Counted from the stretch's first letter, positions 44,135 through 56,994 are shown. The stretch: 64,000 bases of DNA from Haberlea rhodopensis (GCA_907163345.1 CAJQUN010000398.1:62001-126000), one strand, 5' to 3'. Program-made: numbers and translations. The notes: generated by a model not told the origin, from the letters alone.

Positions 44135-47100
44135 CTAAATCTTCTGTTTCAAAACCTGGCGCAACTGGATCTTTTGACTTTCCATCCTCGCTTCCAAAAG
44201 TCGGGCCTTCAAACTACTCTTCTCTGCACCACGTGGCCACTCAATGCATCCTTTCATCCCTCGATTTGCCGGTGGAATCTCAGTGTCGGGCGAACTGCAT
44301 TGTCCAGTCAAATCCGTGGGAGTTATCCCACTTTTTCCCGAACCATGATCGGGAGACATAGTAGCCCCATTCAAAAGCCTTCCGTTCATTCCATCAGCTG
44401 ACACGATCTTGTAATTATCACCGTTACTGGGGTATGGTCTCCATAGCTTAGAAATAGATGAAACCTTCTTCAAATTTCGCATCTGACCAATTTTGTTTAT
44501 TTCCACGATTGGTGTTTCCTCCCCTTCGTCTCTTTTCCACTCCCCTCCGTTTCTTGAAACATTACTGGACAGAAAGTTTTTGTTTACAGAAGGATCACTT
44601 TCACCGGGTGAATAACTCGAGCCCCGATCCTCGGCATGGCTTACTGTTTCCCACTCACTAACGTCTTCTTCAAGTTCACTGTTCTGATCCACAGATATGT
44701 TAGAATTCTCTCGCACACCATCGTGATCAAGCATTCTGACCTCGGGACTCACCGTGTGAATCTTGGAGGCACAACTGGATGGACTGTATCCAACACATCG
44801 TTCAGCCTCCTCCCTGTTGTTGGATTTGCTAAAATTAACATCTTCAAAGAGTGCGAGAAAATCATCTGGATTCGCGGGCTCATATGTCAATTCCCTGATA
44901 TCTTGTATATCGACAGATTTAGACGCCTGCCGAAGGACAACCACCTTCTGCAACTCCTCCATATCCAATGTTGTATTTCTTGAATTCAAAAACATCTCGA
45001 GATCGGTAACAAGTGCTTTCATAAGAGAATACTTCTCTTCAAGCATAACTTTTGCATCGACTAACTTCATTTGCACTCGTTCTTCACGCCAAACCTCAGC
45101 CATCTGCAACATCTTCCTCTCCTCTTCAACTTCCTCTTGAAGTTTCATCGACTCCCTTTTCACTGTTTCCATTTCCGCTCTATCATCTCCTATTTCGTTA
45201 GCAAGTTCATTGCATACCTCCTCTATCAATTCTCTCGCCTTTTGTTCTTTTTCGTATCCATGCTTGTATCGCTTTGCTAATAACTTGGCATCCGACAATC
45301 CCTCGACCAGCTTAGAATTGACCATCTCCAACCTTTGGCGATTTTTCTTCTCTCTGCTTAATTCAGCTTTTATATCCCCTATAATAGCGCGGATTTTTTC
45401 ATGTTCTCTACTTCGCCATGCGGCTCTTTCTTCACTGAGTTTGCGCAGGAACTGTTCAAGTTTCTTTTTGGAAGATCGGCGCTCGGTTTCAAGTTCACTG
45501 ATTCGGGCCCTTGCTTGCTCAAGTTCGGTCTTGAGGGTGGACAAGGCAGTATTTGTTTGTTGGTCTTGGTGCCTTGGTTGGCCAAATTCCTGTGTTGATG
45601 CAATGGATGCTTTTGAACCAATAGGATCCCACTTCGTAAAACCCTCCATTGCCGTGTTTGAATATTGAAATGATGGCTCAAACTATACAAAAGAGAGAAG
45701 ATCGAAATAGTGATAAGCCAACACCAAAAAGAAAAGGAAAATTTGAGAACAGATAAGAAGTTTACAATCCGATGTCCAAAATCCATGCTGATGCATTGCA
45801 AAACTACTATATTAATTCATTGTATTGATTGGTGGTTCGCCACGTGCCACGTATATTAGTTATTATATATTAGCCAATGGTTAAAAATATAGTACCAAGA
45901 ATAGCAGAAGATTTGAAATCATGTCAATGAACCAAATATCTTGCAATGAAACTTTATTGCTTGAATTGAAGTAAATCAATGTTTTCTCCGGAGAAATTGA
46001 CGAAAAATAGCTGTTTTATTTTCACTCTAATTATTCTAAGTTTCGGATCCTTAAATCACATGTGAAAGTAACATTGGCAAATAAATGCATTGAAAAAACA
46101 GTATGGAATACCTTGTGCAACAGGCCATTTTTTTGGCCAGACACAGAACGCAGACTATGTACCAAATCTTTTCGAGGAGAAACATGCCCTTTAGCAAGAT
46201 GATGAGCACGTTTCGGGGACTTCAACTCGACTTCTCCTGACTGCAGGTAAGAAATAAATAGCAAAATTATAAACATGAAATTACATAACAACATCTACAA
46301 CGAACCCAACTCATGAAAACGGTTTGTAATCATGAGTTGGGTTCATTGTAGATGTTAAGAGGCGTCAACGTCTTAAAATGCATCATTGAACATGGAAAGC
46401 AATTGGTGCAGCAAAAGATCTACGGCCATATAAAAACTAATGATAGGGAAACATTTGTCGCTCCAAGCGTGCTAACACAACATGCTTTATATGAATGACT
46501 AAGTAGCACAAAAAATAACTAGAACCACCAAGTGGTTCCTTTGCAGCAGGTGCGAAATGCGATTTGAAACACTTCCATACCTTCATTATTTCTTTCCTTT
46601 ACACAGAAATAACACTTGAAGCATAAGAGAAATATAACTAGCAACCACGGTGGTTACCAATCCAAATCAAGTTCAACTCGAATTTCCAAAATACATTCAG
46701 TTTTTCAGGAACTGTAAAGCCTGGTTGCCCCAAGGCACGGTCCAAGGGCCAATGTAATAAATTTGGATCTAAAATATTTATTTTTAAAAAGTCGCATACA
46801 AAAAATTTGATCTTTTCTGATAAGTATGAACATGGGAGCTCGTCCTCCGCATGGTCCGCCCCTTCCTCCACCCACATTCAGTCATACATTCCACCATCGA
46901 GTGAAAGAACTTGAACTCAAAATAATTAAATCAACTGAAAGAAAAAACATAAAAATCCAATCTTTACTAAGGAACACTACCTTAAGCCCCGAGCTTCGGC
47001 CGCCATCAATCTGAAACTCGGGCAAATGCAGCCTCCACATCCCGGCAGCGAGCTTCCTCGCCGACACTACGTCCCCAGCCCTCCGGCCAACTTTAGGCGA

Positions 47101-47373
47101 CGATTTCCCATTCTCCACCGAATCATTCTTCTCATTTCCTTCACCAACCTTCCAGTTGAGTAAAGGGGTCTCCGGGCGGCTACTCCGTTTCACTGATGAA
47201 ACCTCTACGTCCCTCCTCAGCAACACGCCGACGCCCGGAGTCTTTTTTTTCCGGCGAGGCGTCTTGCGTGCAAAACTGGGTTTTTCAGAAAGATATGACT
47301 GCGGCGGAAGGCTTACAGATAGTCCCTGAAGATGGGTTTCTTGGGTATTTGCTCTTTCTAAGGTGATCTTCAT
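44135..47373 (-). CDS. USO1-like coiled-coil protein (At5g41620 / BRANCHLESS TRICHOMES-related family)
   Basis: Three minus-strand exons, 47373-46981, 46240-46112 and 45682-44135, join in frame with GT-AG introns to 689 aa. The N-terminus is basic (RKTPRRKKKTPGVGVLLRRD) and holds the family motif SARKLAAGMWRLHLPEF near residues 105-121. Exon 2 has SPRKDLVHSL and SVSGQKNGLLHK. Exon 3 has MEGFTKWDPIGSK, a long coiled coil at about residues 225-430 (LETERRSSKKKLEQFLRKLS; KRYKHGYEKEQKARELIEEV), an acidic/Ser-rich middle and the conserved C-terminus SLKARLLEARMESQKIQLRQ. Database names call such proteins 'intracellular protein transport protein USO1-like', but no transport role is shown. The related BLT protein acts in trichome branching and cytoskeleton organisation. 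It converges with the bromodomain gene. No lesion seen. Confidence 0.9.
46290..46356 (-). repeat. 67-nt near-perfect hairpin in intron 1 of the USO1-like gene
   Basis: Two 27-base arms (46290-46316 and 46330-46356) are reverse complements with a single mismatch, separated by 13 bases. It could be a very small MITE or a young small-RNA hairpin. It would be transcribed with the USO1-like pre-mRNA. Confidence 0.75.
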
Positions 47374-47413
47374 AGTTTTCCCTGATTAAACTACGCCATT
47401 ACACACTGATTTC

Positions 47414-47498
47414 ACATTCAACCATGTGTAATACGAAGATTGGGGTAGGGGACACAATACATTCAACCATGTGTGAAGCGAAGATTGGGGTGGGGGAC
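47414..47498. repeat. Tandem 45-bp repeat upstream of the USO1-like gene
   Basis: ACATTCAACCATGTGT followed by CGAAGATTGGGGT occurs twice with a 45-bp offset (47414 and 47459), with few differences. The first copy starts about 40 bp upstream of the USO1-like ATG, so the repeat is in the 5'UTR or core promoter. Confidence 0.75.
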
Positions 47499-47950
47499 CG
47501 GAGATCTCTAGTCGGACAAGGGAAAGAGAATTGAAGGTGGGGGAAGTATACGTTGCGTGAGTGTAGATTTGTACGGTCAACGTTCAACTCTACATCGGAA
47601 TCAATCTAAACCTATTGTTTAGTAACGATATGGTACTGAACAATAATGAATATTGAATTTAGATAAATTAGTAAAAATGTGAATATATATTTTTTTTGAT
47701 CGGAAGTAAAAATGTGAATATGCAATACACCTAATATAAATTTATCTAAAATAATTAAATAGGTTAAAATTATGAATTTAAAATCTATAGCTTTAAATAT
47801 CTCAATTCCGATGCAACATTACGTAATTGTTTGTTTTGGATGTGTAAAGAATTGCAATAAATCTGGTTTTTGAATTATTTGATTCAGCATATGTGTGGCA
47901 TGACTAGCTGACACCATAGAGCCATATGATTAGATCGAATGAGTAATAGG

Positions 47951-48170
47951 TAGGGGTGCTTATCGGGCCGAATCAATCTGGACCTGATCCAAAATCGAAT
48001 CGATTAGCCCGATCCGAAACCGAAATCGGAACCGGGCTAACCGGTTCCAACCCACTTCTGAACCGGTAAAAAACCGGTCCCGAGCAGTTTCGTACTTTGA
48101 AACCGGTAGCACCACCAGTTCCAGAACATGAACCAGTATTTTTTGTTAAAAAAATATATATAAAGCAAGG
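47951..48170 (+). mobile_element. Orphan hAT terminus (5' end fragment)
   Basis: TAGGGGTGCTTATCGGGCC at 47951 matches the end of the complete hAT element (TAGGGGTGCTTACCGG) with one change. It is followed by the same style of GAACCGGTT/AACCGGT subterminal repeats to about 48140. I found no matching opposite terminus or target duplication downstream, so this is a truncated relative. The right boundary is approximate. Confidence 0.7.
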
Positions 48171-49507
48171 CAATGAACGACGAAATATAAATATATTTTT
48201 AAAGTAACCGGAAAATAAAGAAAAAAAAATGTGTTTATAAAATATTCCGAAAGAATAACCGAGGATTTTACTCACGACAAAAATGCTATTTTAATATTAG
48301 TTTATGGTCAATAAAATAGTAAAATCATTCACTTGGTTTATAATTTCACAAGATGTACAAAACTATATGAACACATAATTTTGATAATTCCAAATAATTA
48401 TTTAAAAATACTATTGGTTTTAATTATTTAACAGTGTGGAGAAAACAGCATCCAAGAAAGAGCATCTCTGAATCAACTCGTACCAAAAATAAATCCATAC
48501 CATTTTATAATAAATTAGAAGTGTATAATAAGCACACATTCTATCGTGTATAGTTACAAAACGATCATATCACCACAAATTTAAAAATATATAAAAACTT
48601 ATTGTAAAATGCTATAAATATTTAAATTCTCCTAATTAAAAAATATTGTAAAATATCTCTGATGTTTTTTAAGTTTAATATAATCAATAATGTAAGATCG
48701 AACATTTGTCGCTTTATCAAAAAATATAGCTGATGGTAACGATCAAACTCAAACATTTCAAATCGTATAACAATCTAAATGACATGTTTCTTTTTTCTAA
48801 CATGGACAATTATTATTTCCCAACATATATTTTTTTTATACAAAATACTTAACACCAAATAATATTATGTACAAAAAACTAATTTATATTCATATAATAT
48901 GTGCATAGGATTACTAATATATATTGAATTAATGTTTTGCCATTGTGTTATCAGGTTAGATAATTAGAAATTAAGTAATGAATTCTGATAAACAATATAA
49001 TCTTAAATTAGTTATAATATAAAACCTTATTACATAATACTCAAAATAATCGAGAAAATTGAGGGGCTTAAAAAAACTTTTTAGTAATTTACTTATAAAA
49101 TTGTATACTTCTTTTTATTGGATGATAAAATCTTTGTTGTGCTTTCAAGTTAATGATAATGTATAATAATATTCGTATTTGACTTTTCAGTTGAAATCTT
49201 ATTAGTTGAATTAAAAAAACACAGGGATTGATAAATAATAATAAAAAATATTATTTAAATAAATAATAATTTTAATATATGAGAGATGTATTGGCTGCAC
49301 ATGCAAGAAAATTAAATTATAGAACTTCAGGCCATTAATAAAGATAAATTGAACGGACCCATTGGATTCCATAAGTTCGTCGTCTTGTGTGTTCACTATT
49401 GCTTCATCTTCTACTTTATTTTATAAATAAATAAATATATATATATATATATATATTTTAAAAAAATATATAGAGATAAATTACTGGTATACAACTTTAC
49501 TTGATTT
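48171..49507. other. AT-rich non-genic DNA
   Basis: Very AT-rich, with an (AT)n tract near 49437-49456. No gene or recognisable element. Confidence 0.6.
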
Positions 49508-49780
49508 TGTTGAACGAATAAACATGATTCACCAATTAATTATCTAGAATATTTTACAAGTTTCTAATTCATGTACTTAGTAAGGTGAGATGAATGTACT
49601 TTATTAGTGGTATATGTACTATGCTAGATTCAAGATGGCTAACACCTATAAATATCCTATGTGTTGTAGTCGTTTGTATCAAGTTGATTTGAAAGTATTT
49701 ATAAGAATTACAAGTTTCATCGACTCTTCTCTTGTATTTGCTGAGTTGAAAAGTTAAATACTCTCAACTTTTTAATAAAT
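49508..49780 (+). repeat. 5' LTR of the copia element
   Basis: About 273 bp, beginning TGTTGAACGAATAAACATG, with a TATAAATAT box near 49648. The end is placed just before the PBS. Confidence 0.75.
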
Positions 49781-49782
49781 TT

Positions 49783-49796
49783 GTATCAGAGCCTTT
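49783..49796 (+). other. Primer-binding site of the copia element
   Basis: TTTGTATCAGAGCC resembles the usual tRNA-Met PBS with one change (T for G). Confidence 0.75.
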
Positions 49797-49817
49797 GGAG
49801 ATAAAGCTCGAAGAAAG

Positions 49818-50787
49818 ATGTCGAATGGATCACCATTCCAAGTTCCATCACTCACCAAGGAGAATTATAATAATTGGTGTATAAGAATAAAGGCTTTGCT
49901 TGGAGCCTATGAAGCATGAGAATCTGTGGAAAAAGGTATCGAATAAGAAGATGTAGATGTCGCCACCAAGAAGAAAGATCAAAAGGTACTAACTCTCATT
50001 CATATTTGGATGAGAAGATGTTCGAGAAGGTTGCTGGTGCAACCACATTCAAGCAAGCTTGGGAAGTTCTTCAAGCCTCTTTTAAAGGAGTTGATAAAGT
50101 AAAGAAAGTGCGTCAGCAAACACTACGATGTGAGTTTGAATCTCTACATATGAAGGTTCAGAATCTATTTCAGATTATATTTCACGGGTTATGGCTATCA
50201 GTAACCAAATGAAGAGATATGGAGATTACATGAATGATGATCGGGTGATTGAATTTTTTTTACGATCTTTGGATCCAAAATTTAATTATATTGTTGTAGC
50301 CACCGAAGAGTCCAAAGACATGGACACTATGACCATTGATGAACTTGTCGGATCATTGCAAGCTCATGAAGAAAGATTGAAGAAAATGGTTCAAGAATCA
50401 TTAGAACAAGCTTTGAAAGCAAAACTATCTTTGAAGAAGAAAGAATCAAATCATGACACTTGACAAAGAGATCGAGGGTGTGGAGGAGCTCGTGGCCAAT
50501 GATACCATGGTCGAGGCCATGTTTGTGGAAAAGAATGACGAGGTGACAACCATAATGATGAAAAAAGCCAAAACTACAACCAAGGAAGATTTCATGGACA
50601 TAGTAGATGTCCAAAAGACGGAAGTTATATACCAAACCAGTAAGGTATGTCATCGTTTAGGTCATTACTCTTGGGAATGTAAAAGCAGTATGGAGGAGAT
50701 AAAAAACATTGTGGATAGTAACAACGAAGAAGATGGAGATACCACTTTGCTTCTTGATTGCAAAAGTGATAATGAAGAAAACAATAT
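49818..50787 (+). pseudogene. copia gag remnant
   Basis: It starts with ATG (MSNGSPFQVPSLTKENYNNW), the usual plant copia gag opening, and meets a TGA after about 33 codons where Trp is expected (YEA-stop). Further frames hold the UBN2-type gag core (TFKQAWEVLQASFKGVDKVK, RVIEFFLRSL, ELVGSLQAHEERL) and a degraded zinc knuckle (CHRLGHYSWEC). At least two frame changes interrupt it. Confidence 0.8.
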
Positions 50788-53755
50788 GTGATATATTGAC
50801 TCCGGTGCAACTAGTCACATTTGCGGAAGGATAAATTTATTCATGGAACTTGATTAATCAATTGGTGGCAATATCACATTTGGAGACTCTTCTAAAATCC
50901 AAGTGAATGGGAAATGTACAATTTTAATTTGGTTGAAAGATGGAAGCCATCAATTTATTTCTAATGTTTTTTATGTGACGGACATGAAAAGCAATATTTT
51001 AAGTTTGGGATAACTTTTGGAAAAGAATTATGACATTCACGTGAAAATAAAAAGATCGACAATGAAATATGAAAATGGAAGACTGCTAGCAAAAGTACCA
51101 ATGACGAAGAATATAATGTTTCTATTGAATATTTAACGTGGCATTCATATGTGCCTAAAATCATGCTTTAAAAATTCATCTTGGTTATGGCATATGAGGC
51201 TTGAGTACTTAAATTTTGATGCCTCGAAAATAATGAGTAGAAAAATATGGTGAAAGAATTGCCTACTATAGACCATCCAAATCAACTATGTGAAGGATGT
51301 CTTTTTGGCAAACAAGCTAGCAAGAAAGAGTTTTCCGAAAGAGTCTATGACAAGAGCTCAACATCCATTGGAGTTGATTCATTCAGATGTCTGTGGTCCT
51401 ATCAAGTCATCATCACTTGGTAAGAATAATAATTTCTTATTGTTTATTGATGATTATTCTCGCAAAATTTGGATGTATCTTTTGAAAGAAAATCAAAGGT
51501 GTTTGAGATTTCAAGAAGTTCAAAATAATGGTGGAGAAACAAAGTGGATATCAAATAAAGCTCTTTGCTCCGATAGAGGTTGTGAACTCACTTCAAAAGA
51601 GCTCAAGAATTTTTGTGCAAAAGTTTGCATTCGTCGACATATGACAACTCCATATTCACCACAACAAAATGGAGTAGCCGAAAGAAAGAACAACATCATT
51701 CTTAACATGGCAAGGAGTATGTTAAAAAGCAAAAATATGCCGAAAGAATATTTGACTGAAGTTGTTGAATGTGTTGTTTACGTGATAAATCGGTGTCATA
51801 CTAAAAGTGTTGATGGAAAAACACCTCAAGAAGCTTGGAGTGGATATAGGCCAAGTGTTTCTCATTTGCTGGTTTTTGGCAGATAGCCTATGCACGTGCT
51901 AGATGGAAAAAGGACTAAACTTGATAACAAAGGCTAGAAGTGTGTATTTATTGGTTATGATCAAAGTTCTAAAGGCTATAAATTGTACAATCCAAACAAT
52001 GTAAATGTTGTTATAAGTAGATGTTGAGTTTGACGAAGAAAGCTCATGTGAATGGAATGATAAAAAGGAAGACTACAAGACTAGTCCATCATTTGATGAT
52101 GATGATAAAGGTATGACACAATCTACTACTCCACCATCAACACCTCTGCCACAATTTATGAGTTGAATAAGGAAGTTCTAGTGAAAGGCCTTACATATTT
52201 AGAAATTCACGAGATTTGTATGACACAACTGAGGAGGTACCCAATTTAAGTGATTGTACTCAATTTTGTTTATTTACGAAAACATAGCCTGTAGGTTATG
52301 ATGATGCCGCTTGTGATGAAAAATGGAGAGGTGCCATGGATGAAGAAATAAAGGCGATAAAAAAGAATGACACATGGGAGCTTGCATCACTACCTAAAGG
52401 CAAAAGCACAATTGGTCACTTGTCAAATGGGTGTACAAAATAAAGAAAAATGCTAAAGGCGAGACAGAAAAGTACAAAGCTAGTTTGGTTGCCAAATGGT
52501 ACAAGCAAAAAACCAGTATTAACTATGATGAGGTATTTGCTCGCTCGTCTTGAAACAATTCTATTGATTATTTCTTTGGCATCCCAAAATGGTTGGAAAG
52601 TTCATGAAATGAATGTCAAATATGCATTTTTGAATGGTTTTTTTTGGAGGAAGAAGCCTACATAGATCAAACTACGGGTTATTGTGAAAGGGCAAGAAGA
52701 TAAAATGTTGAAGTTGAAGAAGGCTTTCTATGGCTTGAAGCAATCCTCTCGTGCTTGGAATAATCGAATCGATAAATATTTCAAAGCAAATGATTATTCC
52801 AAGTGTCCATCTGAACATGCACTTTATGTGAAATTGAACAAAAATGGTGATATGCTACTTGTATACTTGTATGTGGATGACTTGATTTTTAGACGAAATA
52901 ATCCTAAGATGTTTGTTGATTTCAAGAGAGCTATGGAACATGAGTTTGAAATGGCAATTTGCTTGATGTCCTACTATATAGGCATTGAAGTGAAACAAAG
53001 AGATGCTGTTTTCTTTATTTCTCAGGTAGGATATGCTAAAGAAATTCTCAAGAAATTTGAGATGTAGAATTCCAATTGGGTAAGCACCTCCTGGAATGTG
53101 AGGTCAAATTATTTTCGTACCAAGATGGAGAAAGAATTTGTCCTACACTCTTTAAAGACCTTGTTGGAAGCTTGAGGTATCTAACTTGTACGAGACACGA
53201 TATTTGTTTGGTGTTGGACTTGTTAGTCGTTACATGGATGCCCCAACTACATCACATTTTAAGGTGGTCAAAAGAATACTTCAATACATCAAATGTACAA
53301 TTGAATATGAAATGTTACATGTTCCTTCTGATGACTATGAACTTGTTGGATATTGTGATAGTGATTGAGCCGGTGACATTGCTATCGAAAAAGTACTACC
53401 GGGTTTGTTTTCTTTATGGGAAGTTCATCATTTACTTAGAGTTCTAAAAAACAACCTATTGTTACTCTTTCTACTTGTGACGCGGAATATGTCAACTTAC
53501 TATGTTTGTCATGCATTTTGGTTGAGAAGTTTGTTGAAAGAACTCAATCTACCACAAAAATGTTCGACAAAAATATATGTTGATAACAAGTCCGCTATTG
53601 CATTGGCTAAGAACCCAATGTTTCGTGATAGAAGCAAGCACATTGATACTAAGTATCATTTTATTCGAGATTGCATTGCCAAGAAAGAAGTGAAGGTTGA
53701 GCACGTGAAGTCACAAGATCAAGTTGCGGATATTCACGAAGCCCGTGAAGTTTAA
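50788..53755 (+). pseudogene. copia pol remnant (protease, integrase, RT, RNase H)
   Basis: Fragments in several frames, in copia order: protease YIDSGATSHICG right after a stop at about 50789; the GAG-pre-integrase zone; integrase at 51290-51886 (HPLELIHSDVCGPI, FIDDYSRKIWMYLL, YSPQQNGVAERKN); RT from about 52310 (AMDEEIKAIKKNDTWEL), KKAFYGLKQSSRAW at 52720 and the YVDDLIF box near 52873; RNase H near 53570-53700 (IYVDNKSAIALAKNP, RSKHIDTKYHFIRD). Many stops and shifts make it inactive. Confidence 0.88.
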
Positions 53756-53811
53756 TGTTTTCAAAAGGTTGCGGCTGATGCTTAGAATGATAAATCAAGT
53801 TTAAATATGTG

Positions 53812-54004
53812 TGTTGAATGAATAAACATGATTCATCAATTAATTATCTAGAATATTTTAGAAGTTTCTAATTCATGTAATTAGTAAGGTGAGATGAATG
53901 CAATTTATTTGTGGTACATGTACTATGATAGATTCATGATGCTAACACTTATAAATACCCTATGTGTTGAATTAAAGAGTTAAATATTCTCCACTTTCTA
54001 ATAA
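53812..54004 (+). repeat. 3' LTR of the copia element, internally deleted
   Basis: It begins TGTTGAATGAATAAACATG and follows the 5' LTR closely, but lacks about 75 bp (equivalent to about 49665-49745). The end is approximate. Confidence 0.7.
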
Positions 54005-56239
54005 TTTTATGTTGAAATGAGTTAGAAAATAGAATTGATTGTTAAGCGATTTACTTTTCTACCAACAAAATACAATGTTGATTTCTGTGATTAACAACTC
54101 AATTTTTCTCAAGTACGATTTCATTATTTTATATATATCGAGCTGATCGAGTTTCAAGCCAATCTTGCCAAGCTTAATAATGGATCGTATTGGGAAGTAA
54201 CAAGGGGCGGAGGCACTCTTGAAAAACGGGAACAAGTGTTTTTACAAAAAAATAAAATACAAAAAGTTATGTTACTTTAAAAAATTGTAATTTACCAATC
54301 AAAATGACATTTTACCTCATTAAAATTATGTTTTGAACCCTAAAATTTTTTGCCTCCGTTTTTTATTTAGGAAAATTACAAAAAACAAGCATATAATTTT
54401 ATCCAAATTTCACTTGCAACTATTATTTGAAAAATTACAATTCACATCATCAACTTTCATAAATTATAATACTTTGCATCATGTTGACTCGATTTGATAT
54501 TTTTATCGAAGGTTTAGCTCCGCATTCCATCATCATCATACATCCTTAAACTTAGAACCCCTTCAGATAGTTATTGCAATTTTGTTTAAAAAAATCAAAA
54601 TAAAGTTAGGGTGTCAAGAAACTCTATTTTTTTTTAAAATCAAACAACTAAGTAATTTTGACATCCAATTTTTTTTATAAACTTGCAACATGCTAGCTTA
54701 AGTGACTCAATATTTGAGGATGTAATGTGAAGATAGAATGCAATAATGAATCTTTGATAAAAATATTAATTCGATTCAAGATGACACAAAGTGTTATATT
54801 TATGAAAATTATGGATGTAAACCGTAATTTTTTAATTAATAATTATAAAGTGAAATTTGGACCAAATTATTGGGGGATATTTGGAATTTATGATAGCCTC
54901 GTTCGTTACGCTCGCGATAAAAAAATCATCGTCTCCCAAATTAGTATTATAATAATTAATATTCCCCTAAGCCCCAAAAGCTTTGAATTTAATCCATCGC
55001 CAGGGTTTAACAGGCAGGATTTCATTCTGTATTTTGAAATTGCCAGTCAGAAGAAATCATGCCAAATGCTTCTCGAAGGTGCTGCCATTTCACCAGCTTA
55101 CATAATTTATTTATTAATTTATATGTTTTTTTTATTTTGCATCTTAAAATTTTCCAGTTGTATGCAATTTCTTTGTTTTACTCGAGTAACTGTGAGTATT
55201 TGTTGTTCTGAGAAAATAATATCTGATGTGGTTGATGTTGCTGGTTAATTAAGTTGTTGATTTAGCTTGTTTGTTTCTTATTGATTTTATTTTTGCATGG
55301 TTTTGTGAGCTTTTTCTGGTATGCTTTTATGTGGAGATGGTTCAGTGAACTTGTTAGGGAGAAAAAAATGGAGTGGATTTTGGTGGTCATAACTATCATA
55401 GAGATGACATATTTTTTGGTCATGTTGGTTTTTTTAGTCTCTAATTTGATTGATGATTTCTTTTCAATGCTTTCACAGTTTTATTTATTGCAATGGGATG
55501 CAAAAATTGATGCAATGTGGGTGTCAATTTAATGTGAATTCACAAATCCACGCTTCATATGCCTTTACATTTTCTAATTATGAAGGTTGAGTTTGATTAC
55601 ACAATTTGATGTAACAGTCTCTTACATTGTATTGCAGTATAGTAAATTGGTATTTAAATCAGGTGAAAAATCATAATTTCTTGGCATATACTAGTTTCTG
55701 TACTCAGCCACGTGAGCACCCAGTACCACTCGAACTCGGGATCTATGTTTTGGAAAGCAATTTGCTTTGCCATTGGGATAATTGATTGATATTTTGTTTT
55801 GAAATGCACAAGTGAAATAATGGAAACAGGTCGCAGTTTGGTATGTGTCAAAGCAGCATCATGCATTGGACAAATTGTTTGCACTGAGTCCCTTTCCTTC
55901 CAATGCAAGTTGTACAAATCTGGAAGTTAATCTTTATATTCTTTGATACTACCCTTTTGGAGTCGGTTATAACGACCCTTCTACTGTGAAAAATATGCTA
56001 GACGCGTGGGTGGGTCGTTGCCCTGTTATTCATATTCATATTCTATTAATGTTTATAAGTTGAAATGAAAGTTCTATATTTTTCAAAAATTAATGTGCAA
56101 TATATATAACAAGTTACATCCACAAGTTTTACCAGACTATTACATTCTTTTACTTTCCATAAGCCATCTAGGGCTACTGGATGAGAAATCTCAAACCCAT
56201 TGTGTGATTCCCAAAACCTAATTGAGATTTTATGAAATG
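54005..56239. other. Non-genic DNA
   Basis: AT-rich. Open frames at 54727-55248 (173 aa) and 55281-55532 look like T-rich chance frames and resemble no family I know. A short inverted motif (AACGACCC ... GGGTCGTT) lies near 55973-56019. The right edge is the Tat element insertion site, with 5-base flank AAATG. Confidence 0.5.
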
Positions 56240-56961
56240 TGATACTCAGCAATAGGATGATGCTACCTCATCTTATTTACGTGACCGACCTCCCGAGCTA
56301 CTTGGGTTAAAATATAGATCATCCAACGCTGGTTCTAACCTCCCGACCTCCCGACCTACTTGGTTCAAGATACATATTATTCAACATTAATTCGGAAACA
56401 CTATTGTGCCGACCTCCCGACCTGATCACCATTTTATCTTCGGGAGTGTTATAACTTCAAGACCAGAAGACCCCATTCTCAAAGCTTCCATCTGAGTTTC
56501 AGGCATCTTATCTCTGAGAATATGTTGACCAAGTCCACATTAATCGAGCACGTCCCGAGATTTCAGGGAGTGGAAATAAGTAGTGACCTTATCAGTTGGC
56601 AGACATGTCCCTAAATCCCGGGAATCGTGTGAATCGTGGCCTTACTGCTCCAAGATGCACGCTCTTGAGGTAAACTCTATAAATAGCAAACCAAAGCAAG
56701 ATTTCAGGTATGCATTTTTTCCTATACGCACGATACAATACATACTCTTACTGATTTAAAAAGATAATTCCCGTCACCTGACTTGAGCGTCGGAGGGGAC
56801 ACGCCGGAAAAATCTTCCGGCACCCTTCTAACACTTATTTCATATCTTAACAGGTCATTCAGGATCTATATCTTGTTATTTAGCCAATTAAAGAGCACAA
56901 GGAGAGGTAATTTTACTCATCATTGATACTTTGCAAATCATCACCTCTTTTGGAAGTATCA
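56240..56961 (+). repeat. 5' LTR of the Tat-lineage element
   Basis: 722 bp, from TGATACTC to GAAGTATCA, with TGATA...TATCA inverted ends. It contains repeated CCGACCTCCCGA(C/G)CT motifs and a TATA box at 56688-56696. Confidence 0.92.
56688..56696 (+). promoter_or_regulatory. LTR TATA box of the Tat-lineage element
   Basis: TATAAATAG, about 275 bp before the LTR end, consistent with the U3/R border. Confidence 0.6.
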
Positions 56962-56963
56962 AT

Positions 56964-56979
56964 TGGCGCCGTCTGTGGG
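56964..56979 (+). other. Primer-binding site of the Tat-lineage element
   Basis: TGGCGCCGTCTGTGGG begins two bases after the LTR end. It is the characteristic PBS zone of Tat-lineage elements; I do not assign the tRNA. Confidence 0.8.
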
Positions 56980-56994
56980 AAACGTTCGAGCTAA

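Larger units (their letters stand above)
49508..54004 (+). mobile_element. Ty1/copia LTR retrotransposon, decayed
   Basis: Short LTRs beginning TGTTGAA (49508 and 53812) flank gag, protease, integrase, RT and RNase H in copia order (integrase before RT). A tRNA-Met-type PBS (TTTGTATCAGAGCC) follows the 5' LTR. The coding region is interrupted by many stops and shifts. The 3' LTR lacks about 75 bp present in the 5' LTR. Target duplications could not be fixed because the 3' LTR end is uncertain by a few bases. Confidence 0.88.

Noticed and set aside
54727..55248. 173-codon open frame as a gene
   Set aside because: AT-rich, no recognisable family motif, overlapping chance frames nearby and no supporting exon structure.
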